Shown piece by piece: positions 25,045 to 36,556 of a DNA stretch of 64,000 nt (position 1 is its first letter; every line of letters begins with the position of its first letter). The notes beneath the pieces are model-generated. The model had not been told where the DNA came from, searched no databases, and saw only the letters and a program-made list of their open reading frames with translations. Source of the DNA: Sambucus nigra (lineage: Eukaryota; Streptophyta; Magnoliopsida; Dipsacales; Adoxaceae). The stretch spans positions 444,672,219-444,736,218 of the forward strand of contig OX422211.1 in assembly GCA_949130495.1 (NCBI GenBank), written 5' to 3'. Position numbers and translations under genes: made by a program.

Positions 25045-27800
25045 GTTGATGAACGTTAAACCTAACCTTTTATATTCATTACCTTAACTCCAAAAATTTC
25101 AATACACATCACTCACATAATACTCATAGCTCACTCTATGATTACCCAAGAAACTCATTACATTTCCTAACAATCCTCATAAATAACAACTACTACATTA
25201 AAGTCTCAATTTAACTCTTAGTGCTAATGCAAATAACCTCAAACGCCACCTCCTATATTTCAAACTCTACATGTACATAACCTAAGTATTATAACCCAAA
25301 TTATATCAACCCTAAATAATCCCCAAATCCTTATCCCTCTCATCAACATAATATATCCATCAACGTAAACCACATAATCAATAACCCTTATCTAACAACA
25401 AAAACCTCACCAACAACAACTATTATCGAATCACCCAAATCTTATTGACAAAATAATAACAGATAAATCCACAATTCATATACACAACATTTAACCCAAC
25501 AATACCATTTTCTCACAATAGCATAACCAATATCCCATAAACACCCAATGACACCAAAATTTATAATAATAATACACCTAAGATTAACATAAATAACTCA
25601 TAACTTAGTCTCTTCAATAACAATGACTAATCGACATGTAAGTTCTAATACCAACAATATAGGGCTAACAGTGATCCCCTCAATTAACATGTATAATTCA
25701 CAGTCTTAAATAATATCTTCTATTATTCAAAACGTTTATTATTTCCAATTTCCAAGGGAATTTTCACAATTTCTAAGGGTACAATTACAATTTCATATTT
25801 ATTTATACAAATTTCAATTGGGGATCACAATATTTTCCAATAATTAAAATAATATGTGACAAGTATACTCATAACTTATATTTCAATTCTCAAACGTTAT
25901 AAGGCACATAACTTAACTCTTTATCACTTACAATATTAATTTTTTCATCTTTACAACAATTGCTTTATTTAACTCCCATAAGCATATTCTAAGCATTTTC
26001 ATTATAAAGGGGGTTTCATAAAAATCAAAGTCCATATCTATTTATAACAATAGAAAATTAATTAGGTTTTTCTGACCTAATTAAAGCTATAATGACTTTT
26101 AATTAACTAACGGTTGGTGCACACGCGATAAGTGTGCTACTAATATTAGTCCAAAAGTGTGATTTATCATAAACCTAATAGAATCTTTTAATTATATATT
26201 TACTTAACAAGAAATTAAATGTTACTTTATTCTAAATATGCAAAAGTGAAAAATAATTAAAAATAAATGACCCACATACCACAAAGTTGAATTTATATCT
26301 TTATCTTTACCAACGCAAATTGTGTTTTACAAATACTCATGTGATATATGTGAGATGTTTACATGAGCAAACCTAACTATTGGTTTGGGGTTCTCAATGG
26401 GTTTACCAAGATGCAAGTTGGTGATTTACAAATTGATAATTCAAATGTAATTTCAGCCGTTTTCCAATAAAGTATAATGACCAACAAATTAAAGAACATA
26501 AAGGAGAAAGATGAATCGAATAAGCCACATATTCTCTTAAAATCTAAATTCTTCTCTATTATGATTTGAGACTGTTGTCTCCTTTGATAATTTTTTTTGC
26601 ATTTCTTTTGTAGTTTATGTTGTTTATCCTTCCCGTAGAACAAAAAAAGTCTAAATCTTCATTTATAAGCATCAAATTTTAAGAAATATTTTTTGAAAAT
26701 AAAATAAACATTACATTGAAAAATACTTTATCGTAAGTAAAGTATAAATAAATATATATATATATATATATATATATTTAAAAATGAACAAATCCACAAA
26801 AAGGAAAAAAATATATCACACTGAAATACACTTGATCTAAAATAAAGTACATAAAATATGTACAGATTATCAAATAAATTTATAAACAACTAAAAAATAA
26901 AGTAATATAAATTAAAATAAAATACCTCGGATAAAAAAATCTTTTGTTCCTCTCCCTACTTAAACCTACTTAAAAGTGTTAGAAATTTCTCTATAGTTGA
27001 TCATCTTCATACTTCATTTTCCATTTTATCTCTAATATAACTTTCACAGAATGAATCAATAATAAACTCATTTTTGAGACAATGACCTTTCTAATATTGT
27101 TAACATAGGTGCGATGATGTGTACAAGACTATAAGTTTCAAAGCAATAATTCCCATAGAGCCAACGCATCCCTCAAGCATAGGAAACAATTGTTGTTCTG
27201 GTGGAACGAAAAATTAATCTAGTTTAATTACATATAGAAAAAGGAGAAAATAACAGGAAAAAAATAAAAAGTTTATCCACCAAATCCAGTAGAATCATAC
27301 AATATACAACCTTTTATATATTTACCCTTAGAGTTCTCATTCCATCGTTTTGTAAGAGGTCAAAACATTATTGCTATAATTCTCTAATGACATGGAGATA
27401 CTGGGTTATTTACACAAAATTTTAAGCTTGGTAGTTGAGAGAGCGAGAGAGGTGGGGAAGAGGCACTCAGTTACCAAATCTTTGAACGGAAAGAGAGACG
27501 GTTGGAAGTGAAATTGAATATTAAAGTATCAAATAATTACCCAAAAAAGTGAAAACCTGAAGAGTCGATTGAGAGTAGTGGGAAGTGGGAAGATGTTAAC
27601 TTACATAAATGTCCTTATCTTTACAACAGTTGTTGATGGTATTAGAGGATAAAAGTGGAAGAGGCCAATGTGGTGGAGCTTCAAAGGGAAAAAATGGGTT
27701 CGACTTTATATGATAGGAGATAATATATATTTTTAGGCAATATCTAAGTCATTAAGCACTAAAGGGTAAATGTAGAGTATTCTTGTATTTCACTATTTTT
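25045..27800. other. AT-rich sequence, no gene seen
   Basis: There is an (AT)n run at 26753-26776. The only long frame (minus 26377-26643, 88 codons) has no recognisable domain. This is probably old repeat debris; nothing else can be supported. Confidence 0.4.
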
Positions 27801-28145
27801 GAAATCTGACTTGAGTTCCTTGGTCTCCTAAAAAATCTGAGTAACTTTTCTTCTTAAAGAACTCCCAAATTATAAGTTAAGGTCCTTAAATGGAGGTTTG
27901 AAGGTTGTATTTTGATGGGGTCTAGGGTTTTTGAGGTTAGGGATGAAAAGAAATTAGGGTTGAGTTGTTTGGTTTGAGAGGGAAATGAAATATCATCCAA
28001 AATGAAATAAATAAGGCTTTCCAAAATGACTCCCAGCTTGGGCCTCAAGCCACAAGGCTGCAGTCGTATCCTGTGATCGTGGGCCCCTTAGCCATGGTCG
28101 TGGTAGGGTTAACCCGCGATCGCGGGTCCTTCCCAACATCAGTTG

Positions 28146-28214
<69 letters not shown>

Positions 28215-28510
28215 ACATCCAAACATATCTACACTATATTGAAAACAAGTGGTTTCTTCCAAATCCTAACTTAGCCACCAAGACATGCCAAAAGACTCCT
28301 TTAGCCCTAAGGTTCTAACTTAATTCCCACAATATAATTCAACAAATGAAGAGGGTAATTTGACCAATTAATTTAAACTAAAATTACTGAAAATTCTATA
28401 AATTTAACATTTATCATTTAATTAAATTTCTTCCATTATAATCAACTAGATTCATAAATTCCAAAATTATAAGTCATTATTAAATCACTTAAAAAATTTG
28501 GGGTATTAGA
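27800..28510 (-). repeat. Partial gypsy-type LTR
   Basis: It ends GGGGTATTAGA at 28510, close to the GGGGTRTTACA boundary of the LTRs ending at 19068 and 23760. It contains a short group of CGATCGCGGG-like motifs at 28070-28125 and a long CT run. The left boundary cannot be set. The 81-codon frame at 28073-28318 reads through the CT run and is not a gene. Confidence 0.5.
28148..28212. repeat. (CT)n microsatellite
   Basis: About 32 uninterrupted CT units. Confidence 0.97.
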
Positions 28511-29090
28511 AAGAGGATCCTTTCTGCCAAAACATATGTTAGTGGACTAGAGCAAAAAAAATGTCAAATAAGGAGTTAAACAAAAAAAAAACATAAATTC
28601 AAAATGTGAGACTCAAAATTAATGCGGCGTTGGTATTATCCTATTAAAAGGATGATGGTCTAAAAAAAGGACATAAGTGTAAGAACAAAAACACTCTATT
28701 CATTTTATTTAAAATTATACATTAACATGAGTCCAAACATGGTTATTAAACTATTCATCTATGTGTCTCCAATCATGATAAGTCAATGGTAGTAGAATCC
28801 CATTTCCTGCCAAAAATCGTAGATTTGAAATAAGTTTAGTTACATAATTCCCAATAGGTTGTCCTAATTCATTCACCTCGGTCTATAAAATTCCCCCATC
28901 TTCACCCCAACCTCTAAGCATTAAGCATCAACGTAGGGCCTTGAGTTCTTACATTTCCCTCCTAAATTGAGCTCGGATTGAAGTATTCAATAGGTAATCG
29001 TTAAAAAATCAATAAAAAATAATGATATTTCATTAGTAAGTTGTGATTGCAATTAAATTAGCCTCCTCCTTGGTCTTCTTATTGGTTATT
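28511..29090. other. No gene seen
   Basis: AT-rich sequence between the LTR fragment and the CACTA remnant. It may include the unrecognised left end of the CACTA element. Confidence 0.35.
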
Positions 29091-30120
29091 TCCTAACAAT
29101 GTACGACTCAATGTTCTAGTAGTAGTAGTGGGAGTACCTTTCCAATTAGGTGTAGGTTTACCCATGATATGATTTGCATCAACCTCCTCTTGTCTCTCGG
29201 AGCTAGGCATAATTTCTCTATAGTGTTGAGTTCGACATTCATGGATTGCCATGTTAGTCTATAATACACAAATAAATACAAAAATCAAATAGATTATCAA
29301 TCATTAAATTTACTAGAATAACATTTGGTTGCACTTGAAATTAAAGGATACCATTTTTTATTCATCAGCTTATTAACACCAAAAATATAAATATAATAAA
29401 ATTCAAGCAAAAATGCATATATAACAAAGTGTACCCCTTTGAATCTCCCAATCATATTCTAATCAACTTACATACTAGCCTAATAATCCTCATGCGACTC
29501 TCATTCTATTCCCCTATCAATAATAGTTATGGAAACACCTTGTCTTACCCAACTAGCCTCATCATGTGTGAATGTTGTATTATATAAATTTTACTCAGTC
29601 CACAACCCTATTTGATCAGACATGATGTCTTCGGTTATACATTATTGTCTAAGTATATAAAAAATGGCTCTAGGCTTTGTCTTCACAACAATATGACAAT
29701 ATTTCTCCACTAGGTCTCTCAAATAAAAAACTTTATTTTTGTTAGATGCTAAGATGAAAGGTTCATCCGCTATTTTCTGCTTTGTATATTATAATTGGTT
29801 GAAGTTTATAAGAAATAATCTAGGATCATCCCGCTAGATGAGACCTATACTATGGTTAACCCACTCACATTTCAACAACACAAACTTGTAAGCTTTAGAA
29901 TAATGCAACTCAATGATGTTTGTTAAAACCCCATAGAAATTCACATCTTCAAATACAGGATTTTCTATCTCTTGCACTTGCATATCTTTTAGTTATTGGC
30001 TTTAACATGACTCCACTATTTTGTTTTTTTTTCCTCTCATGAGCCTTCCTATGATACCTAACGCCATTTATAATATACAATCCAAATCTCTTTGTGTTTT
30101 TTAATGGACCCATAACTAAT
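29091..30120 (-). pseudogene. CACTA (En/Spm) transposase C-terminal part, DUF4216 domain
   Basis: On the minus strand one frame runs from about 30115 to 29960 (GPLKNTKRFGLYIINGVRYH, then KQNSGVM), the usual NG-RFH...QNSGV text before DUF4216. From 29950 to 29666 it reads FYGVLTNIIELHYSKAYKF, CEWVNHS, RLFLINFNQL, DEPFILAS, VFYLRDL and HIVVKTKPR. These are the landmarks of DUF4216 in CACTA TnpD-type transposases. At least two in-frame stops (TAG, TAA) break it, and a small shift separates the two parts. A last piece at 29250-29090 begins MAIHECRTQHYREIM. The N-terminal Transposase_21 part is not recognised, so the gene is badly truncated. Confidence 0.82.
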
Positions 30121-31640
30121 GTCCTGATTTTTTTATGATAACTCTGTATTAGGTGCCTTAATTAACTTTTGAACCTACTCATTCAGAATAAAAGATAGCA
30201 TTACATAATATACATATGTATAATATTGTTTTCAATATGTATATTACTTATATTATTATAAACCATAAATGAAATATTTCATTGTGAATACGGTCCACAT
30301 CACTTGGTCTGAGGCATGAATTACTCCTAATTAACGCACGATGAATACTGCATTCAAAGGTATCATTACATTGTATTTTGTATAGCTAAAAAATGGGGTA
30401 AATTAATTCAAGAAGATACTTACTGTAGAAATGGAGCAATTGCTTTTGTATTGATGAGCAAAATACTGATGTGCTTGTGCATATGTAATTTCAATAATCA
30501 CAAATCCAATTTACCTAATTTACAACAACCAATTTGATCAAGAGAATTTGATGTACCATTGTCATTCCTTGATGGTCGATTAGACTTGGTTTCAACATCA
30601 TTACGTTACATACCATATCTCTACCTTTATTGTATAATATGAAACATGAAGGTGACAAATAGTACTTTCTGTTTGCCCATTTTTGAGGATGCAAGGGCTT
30701 ATGAATACCAATTTCCTTTAAATCTAGACGAGCGTTCTAATTGTCCTTTCCATTTCCATAAATATTCAAAAATGTCCAGAGAACTTCGGATATGTATATG
30801 ATGTCAATTTTGCCAAAAATTCTCTTTAAAAATTGATGTCAATACCCTTTTATATAGAAAACACGATTTTCAAGGTGGCATAAATTTTGAGGACTCATTC
30901 GAATGACACTACATATCTTGTTTAAACCAAACCAAACTCTTTCGAATGAACTGCTCGTCTCGTTTGAACAAACTTCTAATGAGATTCAAACGATATTTAT
31001 TCTACTAAAAGAGAAACCTCATTTGATATTCGTTTCAAGGTTCGTTTGAACAAACAATCAATCTAGTTTGAATGAAGACTGCAAAGTTGTTTGAATGACA
31101 AAAATATTTTTCTTTAAAAACTTTTAAAAAATTTCCTCAAACATTTTTATAAAAACAACGCCCAGTACTAAATTCCAAGGATCAAAATATATACACATTC
31201 ATACCCGAGACATCCTCGGAAGATGAAGATGAAACATGGCACAAAACACAACACGATGAATGCAATCTTTGTAACTTTGTCTCTACCTCTTCAAACAAAT
31301 AGATCATAGGCTTGAAAGGTCAACACACTCAAGTCCTAACCTATGACTCAAAGGCTTCGTCTAAATACATAATAAGCCAAAATACATACAAATTGACTCT
31401 ATAAAAAAATTGTCCTTACAACATAAATTCATAGGACTAAAAAAATGCTTTCAAATTTCGAATGTCATCGATTAACCACGAAAAATAGGAGAATGAAGAC
31501 AATATAGTTTTTGACTAATTATCTCATGTGTTTTTGTGAATTAGAAAAAAAAACTAAAGTATTAGGAGCCGAAATAAATGAGGGAAACGAAGCGTACTTT
31601 GTTTCAAGGGAAAAGGAGATATGTAAATAAAAAAGGGTTG
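30121..31640 (-). other. Upstream part of the CACTA remnant; TTCGAATGA motif cluster
   Basis: A weak continuation of the transposase frame may lie at 30260-30380 (minus: PSDVDRIHNEIFHLW). At 30890-31095 there are about eight variants of TTCGAATGA/GTTTGAACAAA. A similar set lies at 59710-59965, and both are preceded by AAAACACRATTTTCAAGG. The rest is AT-rich and unassigned. Confidence 0.4.
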
Positions 31641-31865
31641 CCATCGTTTTATGTATAAATGACTTAAAAACCTAATGTTTAAGGATAAAACGTGCCAAAA
31701 TTTTCATCATTTTATGAAAACGATGAGGAATATGTTGACGTTTTAGTTACACTATTGGGAATTTTCCAACGTTTTAGGAAAAATGTCGGCATGACATACA
31801 TATCCTAATGTTTTTTTATAAAACTTGCAAAAAAAATGTTGGGGTAGTTATGTTTTCGTGTAGTG
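31641..31865 (-). mobile_element. Right terminus of a CACTA transposon
   Basis: The element ends TTTTCGTGTAGTG at 31865, i.e. CACTACACGAAAA on the minus strand, the CACTA-type terminus. Just inside are repeated short motifs (AACGTTTTAGGAAAAATG, GACGTTTTAG), as in subterminal regions. The next three bases, ACT, would be the target duplication. The left terminus was not found. Confidence 0.75.
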
Positions 31866-32140
31866 ACTAAGATTAACCACACCCTTTCATCCTGGGATTT
31901 TATAAAAAAGGTCATACACGCTTTCCAGAATGCATAGTTGTTACCTTAAAAAATAGGTGGACTAATGATTTATTGACCTTGAATAAACGTACCCTCGTGA
32001 TTCATCTTAGTAACCCACTCTGATACCATTTTGAAAAAGTATGTGACTTAGGGATCTAGCCAAATTAATTAATTACCACGTCAAGTTGCAGTCAAATCCT
32101 TATTATGTTGAACCAAATTTTAATTTTAGGGAATTAAATT
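31866..32140 (-). other. Possible retroelement fragment with initiator-Met primer site
   Basis: On the minus strand TGGTATCAGAGTGGG (rc of about 32014-32028) resembles a plant primer binding site. TGAAAAAGTATGTG right after it on the plus strand could be an LTR end. No partner LTR or protein is seen. Confidence 0.3.
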
Positions 32141-32199
32141 ATGGGTAAATTACACCAAAATTGCCTCAACTATCTCGGATTTACGGTTCACCCCCTCAA

Positions 32200-33215
32200 G
32201 AAAAATTCCTAATAAAATCACCCCCTTAATTTTCAATTCATTATAATTAATTTCGTAAATCAAGGTCCCTACATTTTTTTACACAAATTGACTAAAATAC
32301 CCCTCACCCAATTTAAAAACATAAAAAAAAGACAAAATCAAATCAACAACCAATTTCAAATTTCAACCCACCCCTTCTCCCCCCCCCCCCCCCCTCTCAA
32401 AACTCTCTCCCTTGCATTTCTCCCCCTCCCACCATCATCTCCACCGTCAACACCTTAGCCCAAACCTTTATGTCGTCAACTATTACCACACCATCAACCC
32501 CCATCTCTAACTCGTATGCCGTCAACCACCACAATCCAAACCCTTATGACGTCAACCATTCCAACACCGTTAACCACCACCCATACCCCACAAACATCAT
32601 AACTCAAACCCCAAATCGATTCAAGATTTTAGAGGGAAATCAAAGAGAGATATTTCATTTTTTTCCAATCGATTCAATAATTTAGAGACAAACCCATCTA
32701 TTTTTTTTGGTTTGTTGTTGTGATTTTTTTCCTAGTTTCATGTTTTTTATTTGTTTTGGTAGTGGAGGTTTACAACAGGTGGTGGTTGCGAGTTGGGGAA
32801 GCAAGTGGTGTTTGCGGTTTAGGGTAGTTGCGGGTAGGAGTGAATTGAGGAGGGGGTACAAATATGGGATGGGAGTGGGTTGAGGAGGGATTGGTAGTGG
32901 GGATGGAAGCTAGAGGTTTGGGTGATGATGATGGGAATCTTATGGAGTTTTGAGGGGTGGGGATGTGGTGTTAAAGATGTGGTGGTGGATGTGGGTGTGT
33001 TGGTGAGAAGGTGGAGGTAAAATGTTTGAAATGATGGACCGAGGAGGAGTGAAAGGTGAGTTGTTTTTTTTTTCTTTTTTTCTTTTAGTTTGGATTTTTT
33101 AAATTGGGTAAGGAGTATTTTAATCAATTTGTGTTAAAAATTGATAGAACCTAGTTTCTCAATTTAATTGTAATGAATTGAAAATTAAAAGGGTGAGTTA
33201 TCGAGTATTTTTTTA
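32200..33215. mobile_element. Fold-back element with inverted arms of about 110 bp
   Basis: The left arm at about 32205-32325 and the right arm at about 33090-33205 are inverted copies. Shared blocks include TTAATTTTCAATTCATTA and ACACAAATTGAYTAAAATAC, ending in the same CCCAATTTAAAA text. Between them the left half is C-rich (poly-C at 32379-32394) and the right half G-rich. The outer left sequence GGGTAAATTACACCAAAATT (about 32144) resembles the start of plant repeat elements. No transposase or clear target duplication is seen. A Mutator-like or fold-back origin is possible. Frames 32470-32685 and 32819-33127 are low-complexity. Confidence 0.65.
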
Positions 33216-33388
33216 TTAAATTTGAATGAGAGAATGATTTGAGAGATAAAATGATTTGAGAGGAAAAAGGATAATAGTTCAATTTAAGTTTTCAAAAGAT
33301 ACTTATAGTATATGATGACCCTTACTAAAAGAAAAATATAAGGTGGCTTTAGCGCCAACAAACCATAAACATAATTAAATCAAACCGA

Positions 33389-33396
33389 TATAAAAA
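33389..33396 (+). promoter_or_regulatory. Candidate TATA box of the host gene
   Basis: TATAAAAA lies about 180 bases before the ATG. Between them are pyrimidine-rich stretches (CTCTCC/CTCCTC) and a CT run at 33540-33555, like the Y-patch leaders of plant promoters. The transcription start is inferred, not seen. Confidence 0.5.
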
Positions 33397-33570
33397 ATGA
33401 ACAATAAATTATTTAATTAAGACTTTTACACTTTAAAATATCCACAAACAAAAAACCCATCCTGTCTCTCCCTCACACTTCTCTCCTCTCCCCCCTTCAC
33501 TTCCCAGTCACCTTCTCTCTCCTTGTCCTAGCAACATTCTCTCTCTCTCTCTCTGTCTGAAAAAAACACA

Positions 33571-34635
33571 ATGTTTGAAGAATCTGTATCTTCTCCTTCG
33601 ATCTGGGCTTCCATGAACAGCTGGTTCACTCCCACTGTCCTCTTTGTCCTCCTCAACCTCATGATAGGCACCATTTTCTTCAGCTCAACTTTATCAACCC
33701 AACAACACCAACACCAACACCAACAACAACAGGAAAATCAAGAAAATGACCCTCAACAACCCAAGATCCAAAGATCACCCTCTGTTCTCCAACGCCTCAA
33801 ATCCATCAACCTCTACTCCTACAGATCTCAAGAACCCCTCAAACATTCCCACCAAGAACAAGAAACTCAAACCCATCAAGATTCTCCAGCCCATTACCTT
33901 TTTGAACAAACCCATCAAGAAACTAAAACCCATTATGGTTTTCAACAAACCCATAATCAAGAAACAGACACCCTTTTTGGTTTTGACCAAACCCAACACC
34001 CACAAACCCTACAAACCCTACAAAAAATGACCCTTTTGGATTTTGACCAAACCCATTTACCCAAAAACCAAGAAACAAAAACCCTTTTGGATTTTGAGCA
34101 AACCCATTTGCTCCACAGCCATTTTGATTTTGAACAAACCCATCAGCCACAAACCCTAAAAGAAAATACCCTTTTGGATTTTGAGCAAACCCGTCGGCCA
34201 CAAACCCTAAAAACCCTAAAAGAAAATACCCTTTTGGATTTTGAGCAAACCCATTTGGCCACAACACAAGAAAAGAACACCCGAGTGGAGTTCACGCTAG
34301 ATGAGGTTTACAGCCAGGTGACAGGCGGTCACGTTAGCAGAACCACGTCAGACACGAAGCCAGCCTCGGGTGAGATGCCAGCAAAGCTGCCAACAAGGTT
34401 GAGGAAATCAGCTAGTGTGAAGTCCCCATTTGGTCACTTTGAGGAAAACGACGTCGTGGAGGCTGAAACGCGGAGGCCAGCGACTGTGAGGGAGAGGAAG
34501 GCTAAAGTGACGGAGGTTGATGACGTGGAGGTTGATGCAAAGGCTGATGATTTTATCAACAAGTTTAAGCAGCAGTTGAAGCTGCAGAGGATGGATTCTA
34601 TCATGAGGTACAAAGAGATGGTGGGGAAAAAGTAA
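33571..34635 (+). CDS. DUF4408/DUF761 domain protein with FEQTH repeats
   Basis: A single-exon, 354-residue host gene. Residues 8-40 match DUF4408 (SIWASMNSWFTPTVLFVLLN) with a membrane-spanning segment at about 20-39. Residues 43-63 are Gln/His-rich. Residues 110-229 hold eight copies of an F-[EDQ]-Q-T-[HQR] motif, mostly as LLDFEQTH. A basic, Ser-rich linker follows. Residues 326-350 are DUF761 (DDFINKFKQQLKLQ...DSIMRYKEM), the motif of the plant 'cotton fibre expressed' family. Such proteins are plant-specific, membrane-anchored and of poorly known function. The ATG at 33571 gives the full DUF4408 start and follows a CT-rich leader. The repeat stretch keeps other frames open on both strands (33746-34030 plus; 33775-34005 and 33923-34267 minus); these are shadows. 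The central repeats are probably variable in length between alleles. Confidence 0.93.
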   Translation: MFEESVSSPSIWASMNSWFTPTVLFVLLNLMIGTIFFSSTLSTQQHQHQHQQQQENQENDPQQPKIQRSPSVLQRLKSINLYSYRSQEPLKHSHQEQETQTHQDSPAHYLFEQTHQETKTHYGFQQTHNQETDTLFGFDQTQHPQTLQTLQKMTLLDFDQTHLPKNQETKTLLDFEQTHLLHSHFDFEQTHQPQTLKENTLLDFEQTRRPQTLKTLKENTLLDFEQTHLATTQEKNTRVEFTLDEVYSQVTGGHVSRTTSDTKPASGEMPAKLPTRLRKSASVKSPFGHFEENDVVEAETRRPATVRERKAKVTEVDDVEVDAKADDFINKFKQQLKLQRMDSIMRYKEMVGKK

Positions 34636-35545
34636 GTTTCAGGCGGCTGTTTGTAATTTTTGCATAATTATGGGGTCTTTTGAAAAAAAAGTGGGTTGTG
34701 GAAATCTGGATCTACTACTCTCGGTTTGTTCAACATTTTGGTCAAATATTTGTTGACTCCTGGAGGGAGGGATATTTTGGTCATTTTATCTGCATATATT
34801 CATCGTCATTGAGCTGCAGAGTAAAGGTATTAACAAGTAAATTATTTTGTAAGTTTCAAGCTTCTTTCGTAATATTTGCATAATTCAGGGTCCTTTGGGA
34901 AAAAAGTAGTATGTGGAGTTGTGTGGGGATCTACTATTAATTATAAGAACGTTTTGGTCAAATATGCCTTCTTCTGGAGGGAGGGGTATTTTGGTCATTT
35001 TATCTGCATATATTAATGGTCATTCAGCTACAGAGGAAAGGGAGTAACAAGTGAAATATTTTTCTAAGTGTCAGGGTTCTTTTATAATTTTTGCATAATT
35101 CGGAGTTCTTTGGGGAAAAGTCTGTGGAGTGTGGATCTCTATAGCTGTTGCTTTGTTGAACTTTTTGGTCAAATATATGCATCCTCCGAGAGGGCGTATT
35201 TTGGTCATTTTAAGCATCAGGGGCGTTTTTGTAATTTTTGCATAATTCTGGGTTGTGGATATACTACTTGTCAATTTGTTGAAGTTTTTAAGTCCAATAT
35301 ATTTGCCTTGCCCTGGAGGGAGGGGTATTTGGTCATTATATCTGCCAAGAGGTTGAATTCAATTATCAGGTACAAAGAAATAGGGGTAGATGAAGGAACT
35401 AGCACGGCTTTTTAAATTTTCAGGGGTCTTTCTATAATTTTGCAAAACTCAGGGTTGTTTGAAAGGGGTGTGGATGTGAATACTTTTTCGTCAAATATTT
35501 GCCTTGTACTAGAGATAGGGGTATTTTGGTCATTGGACAGGGATA
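34573..35545 (+). repeat. Tandem array of CDS-end plus 3'-UTR units
   Basis: About five diverged units start near 34573, 34806, 35021, 35210 (truncated) and 35343. Each carries in order a GAGCTGCAGAG-like piece, TAAGTTTCAGG, TTTTTGTAATTTTTGCATAATT, TTTTGGTCAAATAT and GGAGGGAGGGGTATTTTGG. The first unit begins inside the coding sequence at the DUF761 segment and spans the stop codon. The fifth keeps the matching coding text, which would read RLNSIIRYKEIG (about 35347-35380). Frames 34680-34883, 35068-35415 and 35071-35274 (minus) arise from these repeats and are not independent genes. Confidence 0.85.
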
Positions 35546-36107
35546 TTATGCTATGTTCATGGGAATATCACTTTTTGGGGGTGAGTTTTTTAATTTTTAC
35601 TAATGTTGGGGCTTAATTTTGGTAGGGACTGACTAGGGAGTAATGTGGATGTACCGCATTTGTAAAACTTTCTTCAATTATGCCTTGTTTATGCTAAAAT
35701 TGACATTTGGCTGTCATATGTTTCCATAATATGAACTTGACCCCTCAGATTATCATAAAAATGTGTATATGAACCTTAGGGGATAACATGCTATTATTAA
35801 GGACTTTGGGGATTGAATTCAATTTGAACATAAATTTTCCGCGCTAAAACTTTAATGCCACTTCCAATTTTGTCCTAAAGAGGGGCATTTTGGTAAAATT
35901 AATGGTAGCCTTTTATAGTGGAAGGAAGCATGTGAAGGGAAAAAGTACTCTTATTTTTTAAGAGTAGTGATACTCTTATTTGGTGTTAGTACCGGTTTAA
36001 TATTGGTATTGTTTTATTTGATTGTACATTTGTGGGCCCTACAACATTTTTTGGCGGTCCAAACCATAACACAAACAAATAAAGCAGTATGTACTAAACC
36101 AGGTAAG
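35546..36107. other. Intergenic, no gene seen
   Basis: AT-rich DNA. The 86-codon frame at 35967-36227 runs into the adjacent MITE and is not supported. Confidence 0.5.
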
Positions 36108-36556
36108 GCCACAACTCGGGGTGTGCAAAAAAATCGATCGGCTCTAAAATCGAATCGAACCGGCCAAATCGAATTGAAATCATCGTTTTTTCTTGGCCCG
36201 ATTCGGCCTAACGGTTTATGGATATAAAAAATCGATCATGTCGGTTCGGTTGACGGTTTAGACATGGGAAAAATCGATTCAAACCGAACCGAAACCAATA
36301 TTTATATTAAAAAAAAACTTATATTTTTATATCCTAAAACCATAAACCACCGTCAAAACCACCGTAAAAAATTGACCCAAATCGAAAATTGCCATTAAAA
36401 AATCGACTTGAAATCTAACCGAAACAGATGTGAACCGAAACCGATGGTTTTTTTCATAGTCGGTTCAGTTTCGATTGGACTTTTTTCAAAATCGAACCGA
36501 TCGGTTTGGTTTGAATCACGGGCCAAAATCGATTCGTGAACACCCCTAGCCATAAC
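36108..36556. mobile_element. hAT-type MITE with 8-bp target duplication
   Basis: The element proper is 36116-36548 (433 bp). Its ends are TCGGGGTGTGCA and, inverted, TAGGGGTGTTCA, the typical plant hAT-MITE terminus. The flanks GCCACAAC (36108-36115) and GCCATAAC (36549-36556) match at 7 of 8 bases. The inside is rich in AATCGAACCG/CGGTTCGGTT variants, and no protein is encoded. Confidence 0.85.

Noticed and set aside
33746..34267. Frames of 76-114 codons overlapping the host gene in other phases and on the minus strand
   Set aside because: They are kept open by the FEQTH repeat DNA; the frame with DUF4408 and DUF761 is the real one.
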